The notes beneath the pieces are model-generated. The model had not been told where the DNA came from, ran no database searches, and saw nothing but the letters and a program-made list of their open reading frames with translations. From Turbatrix aceti (lineage: Eukaryota; Nematoda; Chromadorea; Rhabditida; Panagrolaimidae): 64,000 nucleotides of DNA. The stretch covers positions 7,316,001 to 7,380,000 of the forward strand of contig OZ017766.1 of assembly GCA_963969345.1 (NCBI GenBank), read 5' to 3'. Shown one piece after another: positions 34,401 to 45,062 of this stretch (the first letter of the stretch is position 1; each line of letters begins with the position of its first letter). Made by a program: the position numbers and the translations under genes.

Positions 34401-35078
34401 CCCAGATTCTCGATCAAAAATCACGTCGATCAAAATGTACACTGGCTTTTGAAATTCCGTAGTTTTTTAACTACAACGCGTCAAAAATTGCAAAAACGCG
34501 ATTTCTAGCAACCGTAACTCTGCCAAATCATGATTCATGCCAGGCAGCCCATTTTTACTGTAAAAACTATTCTTCCTTGTTGCAAGCGGGATCAAAGTTC
34601 GTTCGTGCGAACCCCAAGACAATGCATTCTAAATAAATTTTTTTTTTTGGCATTTCATGCTGCAGCTTTTTTCTGTGCATTGTTCGCTCATTTTTTTTCT
34701 CATGGAGAATTTTTTTGCTAACAATAAGAATATTCACACGATCTTTGCAGAAAATTATGAATCAACGGAAATTATGAATATTATATGGGTGGATTCATAA
34801 TTTTATGGTATATAAAATTATGAATAAATAGGCACCTTCCTGCTTCACCTGAATATTTATTTATTTACATTTTTGTTGTTTTTTTTTCAGAAGGCGTGGA
34901 AAGCGACAATAAGACAACGGCAGTATCGTTCACGGAAGTCATGGATCGCTGCCGCCTCGCCCTACTCACCCTGCCCCGAGCAGAGTTTGTATCAGGCGTG
35001 CACTCGGAGCGCGACTGGCTGACGGGTGTCGTGCACGTCGCTGCTGAGCGCTTTCTGCTCGCGTCCGTCATTGGCTAG
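31452..35078 (+). CDS. SMG9: Nonsense-mediated decay factor SMG9
   Basis: Five exons: 31452-31586, 31648-31687, 31749-31975, 33114-33849, 34891-35078; phases agree, 441 residues. SMG9 is a G-domain-like subunit that with SMG8 regulates the SMG1 kinase, which phosphorylates UPF1 in mRNA surveillance. Residues 1-45 are Gly/Arg-rich (RGG-like; GGRRGGGGGGGGG). The G-like domain begins VVAVIGAQNSGKSTFASMLAG (about residues 147-167), with a canonical P-loop. It is followed by TTGINIFVTKERMVILDVQAM (switch-II-like region), the LLVVDWFLDVDIVRTLL helix and a C-terminal helix pair (RLALLTLPRAEF, RDWLTGVVHVAAERF). The architecture and the C-terminal pattern fit SMG9; sequence identity outside the motifs is modest. 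Intron 4 carries a hairpin element. Confidence 0.85.
31976..33113. repeat. SMG9 intron 3 with ~160-b direct repeat
   Basis: GTATTTCGTAGTTTTTTACG followed by ATTCCAGTCGAGACC occurs at about 32057 and 32229, inside a longer similar segment. The rest is A/T-rich with no coding signal. Confidence 0.55.
34113..34567. repeat. Hairpin (foldback MITE-like) element in SMG9 intron 4
   Basis: Two arms of about 210 bases are inverted copies with almost no loop (centre near 34340). An example is GTGTACATTTTGATCGACGT (34248) against its mirror ending near 34442. Outer ends mirror TTTTTACTGTAAAA (34118 and 34553). Confidence 0.7.
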
Positions 35079-36066
35079 CGAGGGCTGCGAAGGCGATCTG
35101 GATCGATGATCGACTGACTGACTGAACAAACAATCAATCAAAAAAGACGATCGACTGATTTTTGGATTTTTTTGACCCACCCACCCCCAGGAGATTTCTA
35201 AATACGATCGATCTCGGTCGCGACTCGGGGTCTGGTGTCGAACCGCCAACGCGCATATGTACGTACATATACATACATACGTGCGCGCGATGTCCGTTGA
35301 GATAGATAAATATCCACGTGTAATTCCTTCCCCCGAAAATTATGTATGATCCAAAACTTTACTTTTTTCGGCTCAAATTGTGTGTTTTTTTTTATGTTTT
35401 GCGTTGTGTATTTTTGTCCTCCATCGATGACTATGATGATTGATATCAATTTATTACGGGGGTATGTAAAAATATTTATTGACTGACTCGTGATGGGAAA
35501 AAAAAAAGAAATGCGTGTTTCAACGAGCGCGCGCGCCTTCGTGCGTTATCTGACATTTTTTCTTCGGTTTTTGTTCGCTTTGACCTTTTTTCCCACATCT
35601 TAGACGTTGGACGTTTGAATCGCCGGAATGGTTGCCTGAGAGCCTGAATCACTTCATTTTTCTACTAACCATCGTTGCCGTTGTGCCTGCTACTATCAAC
35701 CGACTGACTTCAGTTTTTCCGGTGCTTCTTCTTTCCTAATTTTTTCCTATTTTTTTATTCCTTCACTCATTTATTCATTCGCAGCCAGCAGCTGATTGCT
35801 ATTTTTTTTTCCTGTTATTTGCCATCAAATTTGGCTTGATTTCTGTTGGTATTTACAAATAATTTTGGACGGTGGTGTGATTCATTATAATTTGCCAAAA
35901 AAAAATGAAGTCAAAAACTCTATCAAGCATCCTCGACGCGCTGTTTTTTCAGCGATGCCCTTCACAACCCCTGCCACGTCACTACCACCACCAGCATCAC
36001 AATAATAGACAGCACGGACGACGACCTTCCTACGTTCAGTTTGCATCATCGACGCATCCGACAGTC
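35079..36066. other. Spacer SMG9 - SLC35E1-like
   Basis: No gene supported. Simple repeats near 35255-35290 (TACATACATAC, then CGCGCG). An acceptor-like GCTGTTTTTTCAG at 35939-35951 precedes a short upstream ATG frame (35955-36005), out of frame with the transporter. Confidence 0.4.
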
Positions 36067-37939
36067 ATGGATAGCATCTCAGAAGTCTGTCATACAAATT
36101 GGTGGTTTGCTATAAGAATTGTCGTCATTTGTCTCGCTTGGTATGGTGCCAGTTCTGGTCAGAGTGTATTCAACAAATTGACACTACAGGTTCGTTCGTT
36201 GATGGAGGAAACCGGGGTGACTAGTTTTTTTTTGGCGCGCGGGAGGGGGATATCGATCCTGAAATTGAGATAAACATCGAATTTTGGATTTTTTAGACGA
36301 TGAAAGTCTGGTTTTCAAGTTTAAATACTACAACTCGTGATTTTTGAAAATTTTAAAAACAAGAAAATTCAACTAATAGGGACTTTCCGAAATTAATTAC
36401 ATGGCGACTAATTTTTTGTAAAAAAATGCGAACGATAAAATTAAGAATTGACATTTTTGCGATTTTTTGGGGCGTCCTATAACGAAAACTATCCATTACC
36501 ATGATCCAAAAAAACCGTAATTCGACTCAGTTTTTGATGCAGAATTTATAAAAAATATAAAAAAAAGGGGTCCCGCTTTAAAAAATGCCGAAATTCAAAT
36601 TTTTTTGATTTTTTTTTCAAATTTAATTTTCGGTAAATATTGCCGATATTTTTTTCGAATTCACAGATTTTTTTGAGCGAGAAAATTTCTGTTCGAAAAC
36701 CAAATCGGTTTTCGTGAGAAAAATTTGAAAAATGCATTTTTTGGCATCCAAATTTTTTTTAGGTTTTTTTTAAATTTTTTTTCCAAAAAAAAAGATTTTT
36801 TTACGTTTTTTTTCTGACTTTTTTTTGAGAATTTTTTAAGCGTGTGAAATTTTCACATTCTTTCAGAGCATAAAAAGTTTTAAAAAACCATTTGTAACGC
36901 CCATTAATGGATCGTTTTTTTTCATGTGAAAACACCTTCTCTCACAAAAAAAAACCAAATTGGCTGCTTTCTTCCCCACTTTTTTTCCTAAATTTTTTCA
37001 AGGTTATCAAAGGCGAACTTTCAGCTCTACCCCTACTCCCTGACCGTCACCCTCTCCTCCCTGGTAAACAATGCGATCTACGCCCTGCCGCTGGCTGCGA
37101 TCGAGCATGCCGGAACAAAGCCGCAGATCTCGACACGATACATGCTGCGTATCATCGTGCCAATTGCATTCGGCAAGACAATAGCCTCGGCGAGCGCGTA
37201 TTTTGGGCTCTCAAAAGTTCCAATTTCCTACGCGCAGACAGTCAAAGCGACCCTGCCTATTTTTACTGTTTTCGCTGCGAGAGTCATGCTCCGTGAAAGA
37301 CAGCACATTGCTGTTTACCTCTCTTTGCTGCCTATCGTAGCAGGCGTGATCACGGCATCTTTCACCGAGCTGAGTTTTGACACGATTGGTCTCGTCGCTT
37401 CCCTATTCTCGACTCTGTGCCACTCATTTATCAACGTGCTAATTAAGAAAGTCTTTGACGAAACTGGCATGCATCCGATTGCGTTGCTCTCTCTGACGTC
37501 ACAGATCGGTGCCGTGCTTTTGTTCCCTTTTTGGGCGTTTACTGACGGAGTTTCTATCGTAACCAGTTTTGTGGATTCTGTACCCGGTCGTCCGGATTTG
37601 TATTTCGTCGTTTTACTCGTCCTTTCTGGAGTATGTTCATTTGTGCAAAACCTATGCGCATTTGCACTCATTCATCAACTCACGACACTGTCGTACGCGG
37701 TTTGCAATACGACAAAGAGAATTGCGGTTATTGGAATTTCGCTTATCTTTTTCCGAAACCCGGTAACAGCGCTCAACTGCGTTGGCATGCTTACGGCCAT
37801 CGTTGGCATGTTCATCTACAACCGAGTCAGGCATCGCGTACACGACAAAGTCTATCGCAAGTCATCGCAAAAGGTTGACCTCCTCAGCCTCGCGTCTAAC
37901 GATAGCGACAGTCGTCTCCTCGTCACCGTAACGCCCTAG
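36067..37939 (+). CDS. SLC35E1: SLC35E1-like nucleotide-sugar/triose-phosphate translocator family transporter
   Basis: Two exons: 36067-36189 and 37025-37939; 345 residues. Multi-pass (about 9-10 helices) Golgi/ER membrane protein of the drug/metabolite transporter superfamily; substrate unknown for SLC35E1. Diagnostic stretches: NKLTLQ...YPYSLTVTLSSL, then PIAFGKTIASASAYFGLSKV, PISYAQTVKATLPIFTV, YLSLLPIVAGVITASFTELS, FVQNLCAFALI, TTLSYAVCNTTKRI and RNPVTALNCVGMLTAIVGMF. All run in the same order as human SLC35E1. The start at 36067 (MDSISEVCHTNWWF) is chosen because family members begin just before the first helix. An in-frame ATG at 35905 would add 54 His/Pro-rich residues. The 835-base intron is A/T-rich with no recognised element. 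Confidence 0.9.
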
Positions 37940-38286
37940 GCAGGTAAATACATACATACATATATTTCTTCTGCTTCTGGGTGATGTACGTGTACGTGAA
38001 CGTAAAATATTTAGTACTTGATTCATTTATTCATTCATTCATTCGTCCATTCATTCATTAGCGTGACGGGTTTGCCTTGACGATGGTAAAAATATCACGA
38101 TTTATCTAAACAACAACAAAAAATAGTGGTGGTATGAAACCAAAAATTATGTATATTACAAGTGTATTTGACATGCAAATAAATTAATGCAACAAACGTA
38201 TTTTTTGTAATGGTGATGAAACATGAAATGTTCGAGACCGTACTGCAAATGTGGTAATCAATATTTTTTTACAAGCAAAAAACGAT
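37940..38286. other. Spacer with ATTC run
   Basis: A run of imperfect ATTC units lies at 38022-38060. The Pol III terminator of the tRNA (A6 on plus, 38277-38282) is at the right end. Confidence 0.4.
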
Positions 38287-38358
38287 AGGTCCTACCCGGA
38301 TTCGAACCGGGGTCGCGGGATTCAGAGTCCCGAGTGCTAACCGCTACACCATAAGACC
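38287..38358 (-). tRNA. tRNA-Gln (CTG)
   Basis: On the minus strand the 72-base sequence starts GGTCTTATGGTGTAGCGG and ends GGTAGGACCT. Acceptor (GGTCTTA/TAGGACC, with a wobble), D, anticodon (CGGGA-CTCTGAA-TCCCG) and T arms (CCCGG-TTCGAAT-CCGGG) fold normally. Anticodon CTG reads CAG glutamine. A-box TGGTGTAGCGG and B-box GGTTCGAATCC are present. A T6 terminator follows 4 bases downstream. There is no intron. Confidence 0.95.
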
Positions 38359-38811
38359 GCGGATTTTTCGACAGTTGGTGACGTTTTTAAAACGAACAAA
38401 TGCGCACTTTTCCCATTGACAAAAAAATTCGATGACTCATCCAAAAAAAACACAATGAATTATCACATTGTCAATTGTTGACGGCAAAAAAAAGAGTATA
38501 AAAGTTTTCATCGGATTTATTAGTCAAAAAATTGTTTTTTTACAAAAAAAAATAAAATCCGTGCAAAAAAATTCGGAACCGAATACTAATCCATTTATAT
38601 CTCATGGGGTTATTCGAGTCAGTAAAAAGAATCGCACATTGCCAGGGTGTATACACAGCACGTCCAGGCGAACGGGCAAAATATAGGCCAAAAAAAATCA
38701 GAAAATCAGGGGAGGGGAGAAGGAGAAAAAAAAATTGGTTGCAAAAACCAGAACCGAAACCAAAATGGAGTACAAAGTTGATTTTGATGATTTGAGCATG
38801 CGCACTCCCCT
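38359..38811. other. Spacer, 3' flank of CHMP4
   Basis: No gene or repeat recognised. The right part would be the CHMP4 3' UTR. Confidence 0.35.
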
Positions 38812-39607
38812 TCAAGCAGCCCAATCAGCGAGTTCAGCAAGGTCGTCGTCTTCTTTCTGCTTTGAGGCAGCAGGGCGAGCTGGCAACTTGTCGGATGGAG
38901 CCACCGGTAATTTGTCTGCAATCGAATCGTGGGGCGTAGGTCCGACGTCGACGAGCTTTTTGCTAATTTCCTCCTACAATTAAATTTTCCAAGTTTAGGA
39001 TAAATATAAAATTTTCGTTGTATTTATATAAAAAAACCAACCTCTTGAAGTTCCTCGAGTTCCTGGAGCAAATCGCTTTCGTCGAGTTCTTTACCAAAGC
39101 CGACGGGATTCGAAATAGCTTCTGCGATTTCATTTGCAATATCCTGCTGTTCAGCGATGTCTTCCATGAGATCCTGGACCTCATCGATGGACATATCGTT
39201 GTGCGCGGCTTTCATCGCCTTACCAGCATCCGCCATGACCCGGAGGATGTCGGCATTTGTCGAAGCATTTTCAAGCGATACGCGTTGAAATTCGATGGTC
39301 GAGAGTACACCGTCGAGGTGCTGAAGCTGCTTTTCGTGGGTCTTCTTTCTCTTGAGTGCCTGCATCGCGACGCGTTTGTTGGAATTGGCATTACTCCTCG
39401 CGACGTCTAATTCCTACAAAAAAAGAGTTTTGTAAAAATCAAAGAAAAATTCTGGGGTAAAAAAGAAAAACTTACAGCCTGAACTTTCTTTTCGAGAAAA
39501 GCCTGCTTCTTGATAAGCATGTCTTCGGTTTCCCGCAACTTGCTGATGGCATCCTGTGACGTTGGAGCCGCGACGGCTTTTTTGCCCGAAAAAAGTTTGC
39601 CCAGCAT
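38812..39607 (-). CDS. CHMP4: Charged multivesicular body protein 4 (ESCRT-III, Snf7/Vps32)
   Basis: Three exons: 39607-39476, 39413-39042, 38973-38812; 221 residues (human CHMP4 about 220-230). It polymerises on endosomal and other membranes for inward budding and scission. The Snf7 core is clear: QDAISKLRETEDMLIKKQAF, LEKKVQAELDVARSN, ALKRKKTHEKQLQHLDG, STIEFQRVSLENASTN, AMKAAHNDMSIDEVQDLMED and NPVGFGKELDESDL. An acidic linker and the C-terminal amphipathic ESCRT/ALIX-binding end (LAELADWAA) follow. The KKQAFLEKK and IEFQR signatures place it in the CHMP4/Vps32 branch. The gene is divergent from the NAC-beta gene across 920 bases. Confidence 0.96.
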
Positions 39608-40526
39608 CTCGACTGACTTTTAAACCTGAAAATACCTGTAACAGGGTAAAAAGGCAAAAAATAGGGATTCAAAGGGTTCGCGAAGTTTCGTTTCGTTATC
39701 ACGCAAAAAAAGAAAGTGTGTGTGTGTCTCATCACCCCAGCTGGATGAATGAAAAACGAAAAATACTTGCTTATTCACCAGGACGAAGGAAGGCGCGGCG
39801 CAGTCTGTTATTGCGAAATTCCAAAAACATACGTCACTTCATAAAAAATATCTAAAAAGCGCTGTAGGACCTAAAAAACCCATTCAGAATCTATCAATCG
39901 TCTCCCGAATGTTTACGGTCTACGGTTGCGATATCGTCTGGCAACTCGCAGAAAGCACAGGACAAAAAAAATCAATCGTTTCCTTCCTTCCTTCCACTTT
40001 CCGTCTCGTGACGATGTCGTTGTCGTCAGTCAAATGCTGTAAAATCAACACACAACGCTAGCTAGGGGCTTACGATCTATCTGCGGCTTGAAACTTTCTT
40101 TATCGTTGGAAAATAGGCAGAATACACGAATCCCTCCCAACGTGTACGAGGCAAAAAAAAACCCTCACTTGCCGCTAGTTATATCGCCGTTGTTTGTTGC
40201 GTTGCCACTGCTGCAGTGAACGAGCAAACAAGCACGAGTGCGTTCGTTCCACCAACTTTGTGCGTCTGTCAGCGACACGACGCACAGTGCGTTGTGCGTC
40301 GTGTTGCCGCGTGCGCACTGTCTACCTCCTTATAATTTCTCGAAGCGACAAAAGTGTTCTCCTCTGGCCTTTTATTACGATCCCCAAACTCGACCAACAA
40401 AGTTAACCGGTTTTTTCTTTGCTTATCGTCGCTTTTTCGTGTGTCTATCGATTATTTGTCGCGATTTTTGTTTCACCGAGTATCCTATTTTTTAGGTAAT
40501 ACGAAAACTTGCCAGAGGGTTAGAAT
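39608..40526. promoter_or_regulatory. Divergent spacer CHMP4 / BTF3
   Basis: It holds the promoters of both genes but no recognised element. A TTTTTTAG acceptor at 40488-40495 lies 31 bases before the BTF3 ATG and is a likely trans-splice or 5' UTR intron site. CCTT repeats near 39984-39996. Confidence 0.4.
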
Positions 40527-41165
40527 ATGAACGCTGAGCTCCTCAAAAAGCTTCAACAGCAAACCGAGCAGGTTCGCACAGGCGGCAAGGTTGGTTTTTT
40601 GATCGTTTATACTGTTTATGGTTGATTGTGATGGTATTTGCAGGGTACCGTCCGCAGAAAGAAGAAGGTTGTTCACAAGACCGCTGCTACCGATGACAAG
40701 AAGCTCCAGACGAACCTCAAGAAGATGTCGGTCACCAACATTCCCGGCATCGAGGAGGTCAACATGATCAAGGACGATGGCACGGTCATTCACTTTACCA
40801 ACCCCAAGGTTCAGGCTTCGGTTCCGGCAAACACGTTCTCCGTCACGGGTACCGGCGAGTCGAAGCGTGAGTTTTTGCTCTTTTTCTTTTGTTTTTGACT
40901 GTTTTTGGACGAATTTTATATTCTAGACATTACCGAAATGCTTCCGTCCATCCTCAACCAGCTTGGTCCCGAGTCTTTGACGCATCTCAAGAAGTTGGCG
41001 AACAACGTAACCAACCAATTCAAGCCCGGCGGAGAAGACGCCGATATTCCGGAACTCATTGGCGATTTCGATGCCGCGATCAATGCCGATGCTCCTCCCG
41101 CTGATGCCGCTGCCGCCCCCGCGGTCGATGCAGCTGCTGCTCCCGAGACCACTCCAGCTGTGTAG
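40527..41165 (+). CDS. BTF3: Nascent polypeptide-associated complex subunit beta (BTF3)
   Basis: Three exons: 40527-40589, 40644-40866, 40927-41165; 174 residues. NAC-beta binds the ribosome near the exit tunnel, dimerises with NAC-alpha and shields nascent chains. Features: N-terminal basic ribosome-binding motif ([11 protein letters not shown]); NAC domain with [40 protein letters not shown] and [13 protein letters not shown]; then [18 protein letters not shown] and an acidic/Ala-rich tail. It matches animal BTF3 and C. elegans ICD-1 through the whole domain. TRAPPC13 starts 307 bases after the stop on the same strand. Confidence 0.97.
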
Positions 41166-41471
41166 ATATCTGGTCATCATCGTGTCTCACATTTTTTTGT
41201 GTTTTCGTCGTTTTTTTTTGTTTAATAACTACTGGAATCAAAGTTGTTTTTTCTCTCGACACGAAAAGTGGGGTTTGATGATGTTTGTTCATCCGATGCC
41301 AATCTACCTTGATCCCCTGGTTGTTTTTTTTCTCCCCTTTTTTGTTTCTTCTTTGTATCTCTTTGTCTTTTTTTCGTTAAGTTTTGTCTTAGTGGCGTTT
41401 TAGAATGTTGTGTAAGCAAGCATAAAACGTGCCTAAAACCTTGCTTGTCTGTAGGAAGGAAGGAAAGATCG
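41166..41471 (+). promoter_or_regulatory. Short same-strand spacer BTF3 - TRAPPC13
   Basis: 306 bases, T-rich. An acceptor CTTGTCTGTAG ends at 41455, 16 bases before the TRAPPC13 ATG. Distance and acceptor would allow operon-type processing, but no AATAAA is visible after BTF3. Confidence 0.35.
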
Positions 41472-43738
41472 ATGTCCACGACGCGTCTCGGCGAAACTCC
41501 GGGAAACACCCCGGCTGCGGCTTCTGCCGCTGTTGTGCGNNNNNNNNNNNNNNNNNNNNNNNNNNNNNNNNNNNNNNNNNNNNNNNNNNNNNNNNNNNNN
41601 NNNNNNNNNNNNNNNNNNNNNNNNNNNNNNNNNNNNNNNNNNNNNNNNNNNNNNNNNNNNNNNNNNNNNNNNNNNNNNNNNNNNNNNNNNNNNNNNNNNN
41701 NNNNNNNNNNNNNNNNNNNNNNNNNNNNNNNNNNNNNNNATCTGCTTTCCCTGCGTGTCATGCGACTTTCCAAGCCTTCTTTCTGCCAGGTTCCGAACAT
41801 GGCAGTCGATCCGGGGGACAATTTTGCCTCCGGCATTCAGCAGGTGGTCGATCGCGTTGCCGGGTATGAAGGATCGATGGAGCTTCCACTGGGGTTCAAT
41901 TTGATGACCCCACAAGCCTTGGAGTGAGTTTTCGATCATTTTATACTCTGGGGCAAAAAACTGGGTTTTAAAGCACGATTTACCTCGGCGAAACGTTCAT
42001 GTTCTACATGGTGGTCCTGAACGAATCGAGCGAGCGTGCCACGGATGTATCGGTCACTGTTGAAATGCAGGGCCGCACGCAGAAGAAAACCGTGCTTCAA
42101 CCGATGCAGCAGCACTCAATCGACGTCCGGGAACTTTTGTCATCCCAATGCACGGGACAGGTATACACGCACGAAATCAAGGAAGTCGATCACCACATTT
42201 TGCACTGCTCTGTCGCCTATAAAACCGCAAAAGACGAAAAATTGGTTTTGAGAAAGTATTTCAAATTTATGGTCAAGAAACCCATCGACGTTAGGACAAA
42301 ATTCTACAATCCACAGACAAATACAACCAATGACTTTCACCTCGAAGCACAAATTGAGAATTTGTGTCCGACTTCTTTGGTTCTCGACAAGGTCATCATG
42401 GATCCTGGCGAGGGATACACGTGCAAGGAAGTCAAACCGACGAGGTGAGTCAGCTTGGGACTGGAATGAAATTGATTCTATGATAGTATTGTTCACGGGG
42501 ACACGTTTTTTTTCTGTTACGTGGCCAAAAATTGTCCAAATTTGATGTCCATTAGTACTGTTTATGTAGAAAAATATTTAGAACATTTTATAACCCGTGC
42601 CAGTTCGGAAAACCCGAAAAAGCTCAAAAAAGGACAAAAAAAGTGTCATTTTAGGTAAAAATATGGTAAAACTTTTGTGTCGTAAAAAAGTAACAAAATC
42701 CAAGCAAAAAATCGGAAAAGTTTTACTTCTGAATCGGAAAAGTTTCGCAACGAAAATTCCAAAACGAACGTTGAAAACTTGTTCACCGTTTCGTACCCAA
42801 AAAATCAGTTTTTTTACGTTTCGGATTAATTTTGGAAAATATGACAATTTTATTACATTTTGTTGCTCGTGCTGGTACAGAAAACCCAAAAAGGTCCAAA
42901 AAAGGACAAAAAGGTATCATTCTAGAAAAAATATCGTAAAACTGATATGTCTTAAAAAAAAGTAACAAAATCCAAGCAAAAAACGTTACTTTTGTGTCGA
43001 TAGTTTCGCAACGAAAATTCCGATCCGATCGTTACTTTTTTACTGTATTTTTTTATTTCTGAAAAATTACAACAGAAATCAAGGCTGGAACGTAAAAATC
43101 GTGTCGAGATGACTTATAAATAAATTGTTTTCAGAGGCCTGTTCAACGACGAAGTAGGCCACATATCCCTGAAGCCGCGAAACGTTCGTCAGTACCTCTT
43201 CCGTCTTTCTCCGATCTCCAACGAGCACGCGATTGCGCAGAGCCGCGGGGTAACACTGGTCGGCAAGCTGGACATGCAATGGAGGACGCCGATGGGCGAA
43301 AAAGGCCGTCTACAGACGAGCAATCTCCAGCGACTTGCCCCATCCTGCGGTGATCTCAAACTCTTCATCGAACATATGCCGTCTACAGTATGCCTCCTTA
43401 AACCATTCACCGTAACCTGTCGGATATACAATTGCTGGTTTGTATTTATTATATTTTTTTACAATTTTCGTTGCGGGACCTGACTGAACGTTTTTTTTAG
43501 TGATAGGTCCCTGGACCTCGTTCTGGCTCTCGACGGCAACGTTCAACCCGATATAATCTTCTGCACGACGAGTGGTCAACACCTTGGCCAGGTGGCTCCC
43601 GGAAAATCGGTGCCATTCGCGCTGCAGGCGTACGCGACGGAGAAAGGATTTCTGTCGGTTTCTGGAATCCGGGTGACCGATACTTTCCTACGGAGAACGT
43701 ACGAACAGGATGATATCGCCAAGATTTTTGTCTTTTGA
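41472..43738 (+). CDS. TRAPPC13: Trafficking protein particle complex subunit 13
   Basis: Pieces: 41472-41539 (MSTTRLGETPG..., running into the gap), 41740-41923, 41974-42444, 43135-43437, 43501-43738. TRAPPC13 is a subunit of metazoan TRAPPIII, acting in Golgi and autophagic traffic. Matches to the human protein run in order: LLSLRVMRLSKPSF, TIYLGETFMFYMVVLNE, EIKEVDHHILHCSVAYKT, YFKFMVKKPIDVRTKFYN, LVGKLDMQWRTPMGEKGR, LQTSNLQRLAPSCGDLKLFI, TCRIYNC, DRSLDLVLAL and the end RVTDTFLRRTYEQDDIAKIF. Downstream of the gap the reading frame is continuous across good splice sites. The 200-N gap hides the exon-1 to exon-2 junction, so the link of the first piece is inferred. Intron 3 is almost entirely a dimer of the dispersed repeat. 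Confidence 0.9.
41540..41739. other. Assembly gap (200 N)
   Basis: Exactly 200 undetermined bases, a placeholder length, inside the 5' part of TRAPPC13. True size unknown. Confidence 0.95.
42590..43060. repeat. Dimeric dispersed repeat in TRAPPC13 intron 3
   Basis: Copies with GTAACAAAATCCAAGC at about 42689 and 42961, 272 bases apart. Each ends TTTCGCAACGAAAATTCC. Confidence 0.7.
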
Positions 43739-44145
43739 AGGAAGTTACGATCACTTTTTTTTGTTATTTTGTTACTTTCCGGGTTTTTTAAACTTTCATA
43801 ATCGTGCCCATTTTTTTCTCTGGGGGTTACGATGTAAAATGGAGCGGATATATTTATAAATAAATATTTTTTTGCAGAAAAATGGTCATTTTAGGCCATA
43901 GTCGGTCTGAAGTATCGTAAACAAGGGTCCTGTGCAAAATAATACGTTTTTGGGAAGAAACTTTGTTTTGCGAGCAAACGAACACAAATTGGACTCTGTT
44001 TCGTTTTTTTTTCCGGCAGAGTTCAATTTTGATGCAAAAGACTGCGGAATGCATGACTTTTAGGACGACGGACGAAATGGGGTTTTTTTAGAACCAGTTT
44101 AACGCAAACCAAAATTATTTCCTTCGCCCTCGCCTCCGGGGGCGC
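43739..44145. other. Spacer TRAPPC13 - segmental duplication
   Basis: No gene supported. The left breakpoint of the inverted duplication lies at about 44146. Confidence 0.4.
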
Positions 44146-44483
44146 CCTTGGTCACGAATGCCAAAATCGCGGTCCTCGACATGAACCTGCAAAAGGCAAA
44201 AATGCTGCTGGGCATTTCGATAAAAGTCAGCGATCCGGAAAAACTCGAGCAAATTCGTCGCGAAGAAATCGAAATCACCAAACGCCAGATCGCGAAAATC
44301 CTCGCTGCGGGCGCAAATGTCATCCGGACGACGCAGGGCATCGATGACCTCTGCCTCAAGCAGTTTGTCGAGGCCGGAGCGATGGCCGTTCGTCGCTGCC
44401 GAAAAGTCGACCTCAAACGCATCGCCAAGGCCACCGGAGCGACGCTGACCGCTTCGCTCGCGAATCTCGACGGCACGGAATTC
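44146..44483 (+). pseudogene. Truncated cct-1 exon 4 copy
   Basis: Bases 44146-44481 repeat cct-1 exon 4 (11367 down to 11032) in inverse orientation with very few differences. One changes Leu to Arg (VIRTTQG against VILTTQG). The copy lacks the start and the 5' exons and joins at GGCACGGAATT directly to repeat DNA that in the original lies 1.2 kb away (about 9835). The ATG-led open frame at 44148 therefore encodes only a middle slice of CCT1 followed by repeat-derived residues. Non-functional as a chaperonin subunit. Confidence 0.85.
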
Positions 44484-44860
44484 AAAGAATTGAAGGCATG
44501 CGAACATTTTTTACCGTGTTCAGAAACGAATATCGAACACAGTTTTTATCAGTTTTGCAAAAATTTGTTCCCCCGGGTAGAAAAACGAAAAATTGGGCAG
44601 TCCGCGTTTTCACATTTTTGATAACAGTTTTCCTACGTCTTTTCGCTGCAAAAGCTGATAAACGTTATTTGCCAATTTCTGATCAAAGAACATCAATTTT
44701 TACAGTTTTTTTTCAATTTTACCCCAATTTTTGTTCGTTTTTAATTGTTCTGACATGAAAATTCAACATTGTTCGCAAACAAATAAATTTAAGAAAATTC
44801 TGTTCGCGAATGTTCGCCAACCCTGTTTGGAATGCTCCCCCTTGCAATGACGATCGATGC
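44484..44860. repeat. GTTCGCGAAC-type repeat, copy beside the cct-1 fragment
   Basis: Inverse copy of 9480-9850, ending GTTCGCCAACCCTG near 44825. It shares CCCCCGGGTAGAAAAACG (about 44570) with the left copy. Confidence 0.65.
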
Positions 44861-45062
44861 TAAGGAGGGAGAAGGGCAAAAAGTCAATTTGACTTTACGA
44901 TAACGCAAATAATTCCCGGATGAACCCTTATCACATCTCACGTCAAGCAGAACTTTCCTGAAAAAATATTTTTATGCTCAAGATCATCAGTCTGCTCGAC
45001 AGTTCTTCCCAGAAACGGTTGTGTTTTTTTATTTTTTTTGTGATTGCGATATTATAGTCAAC

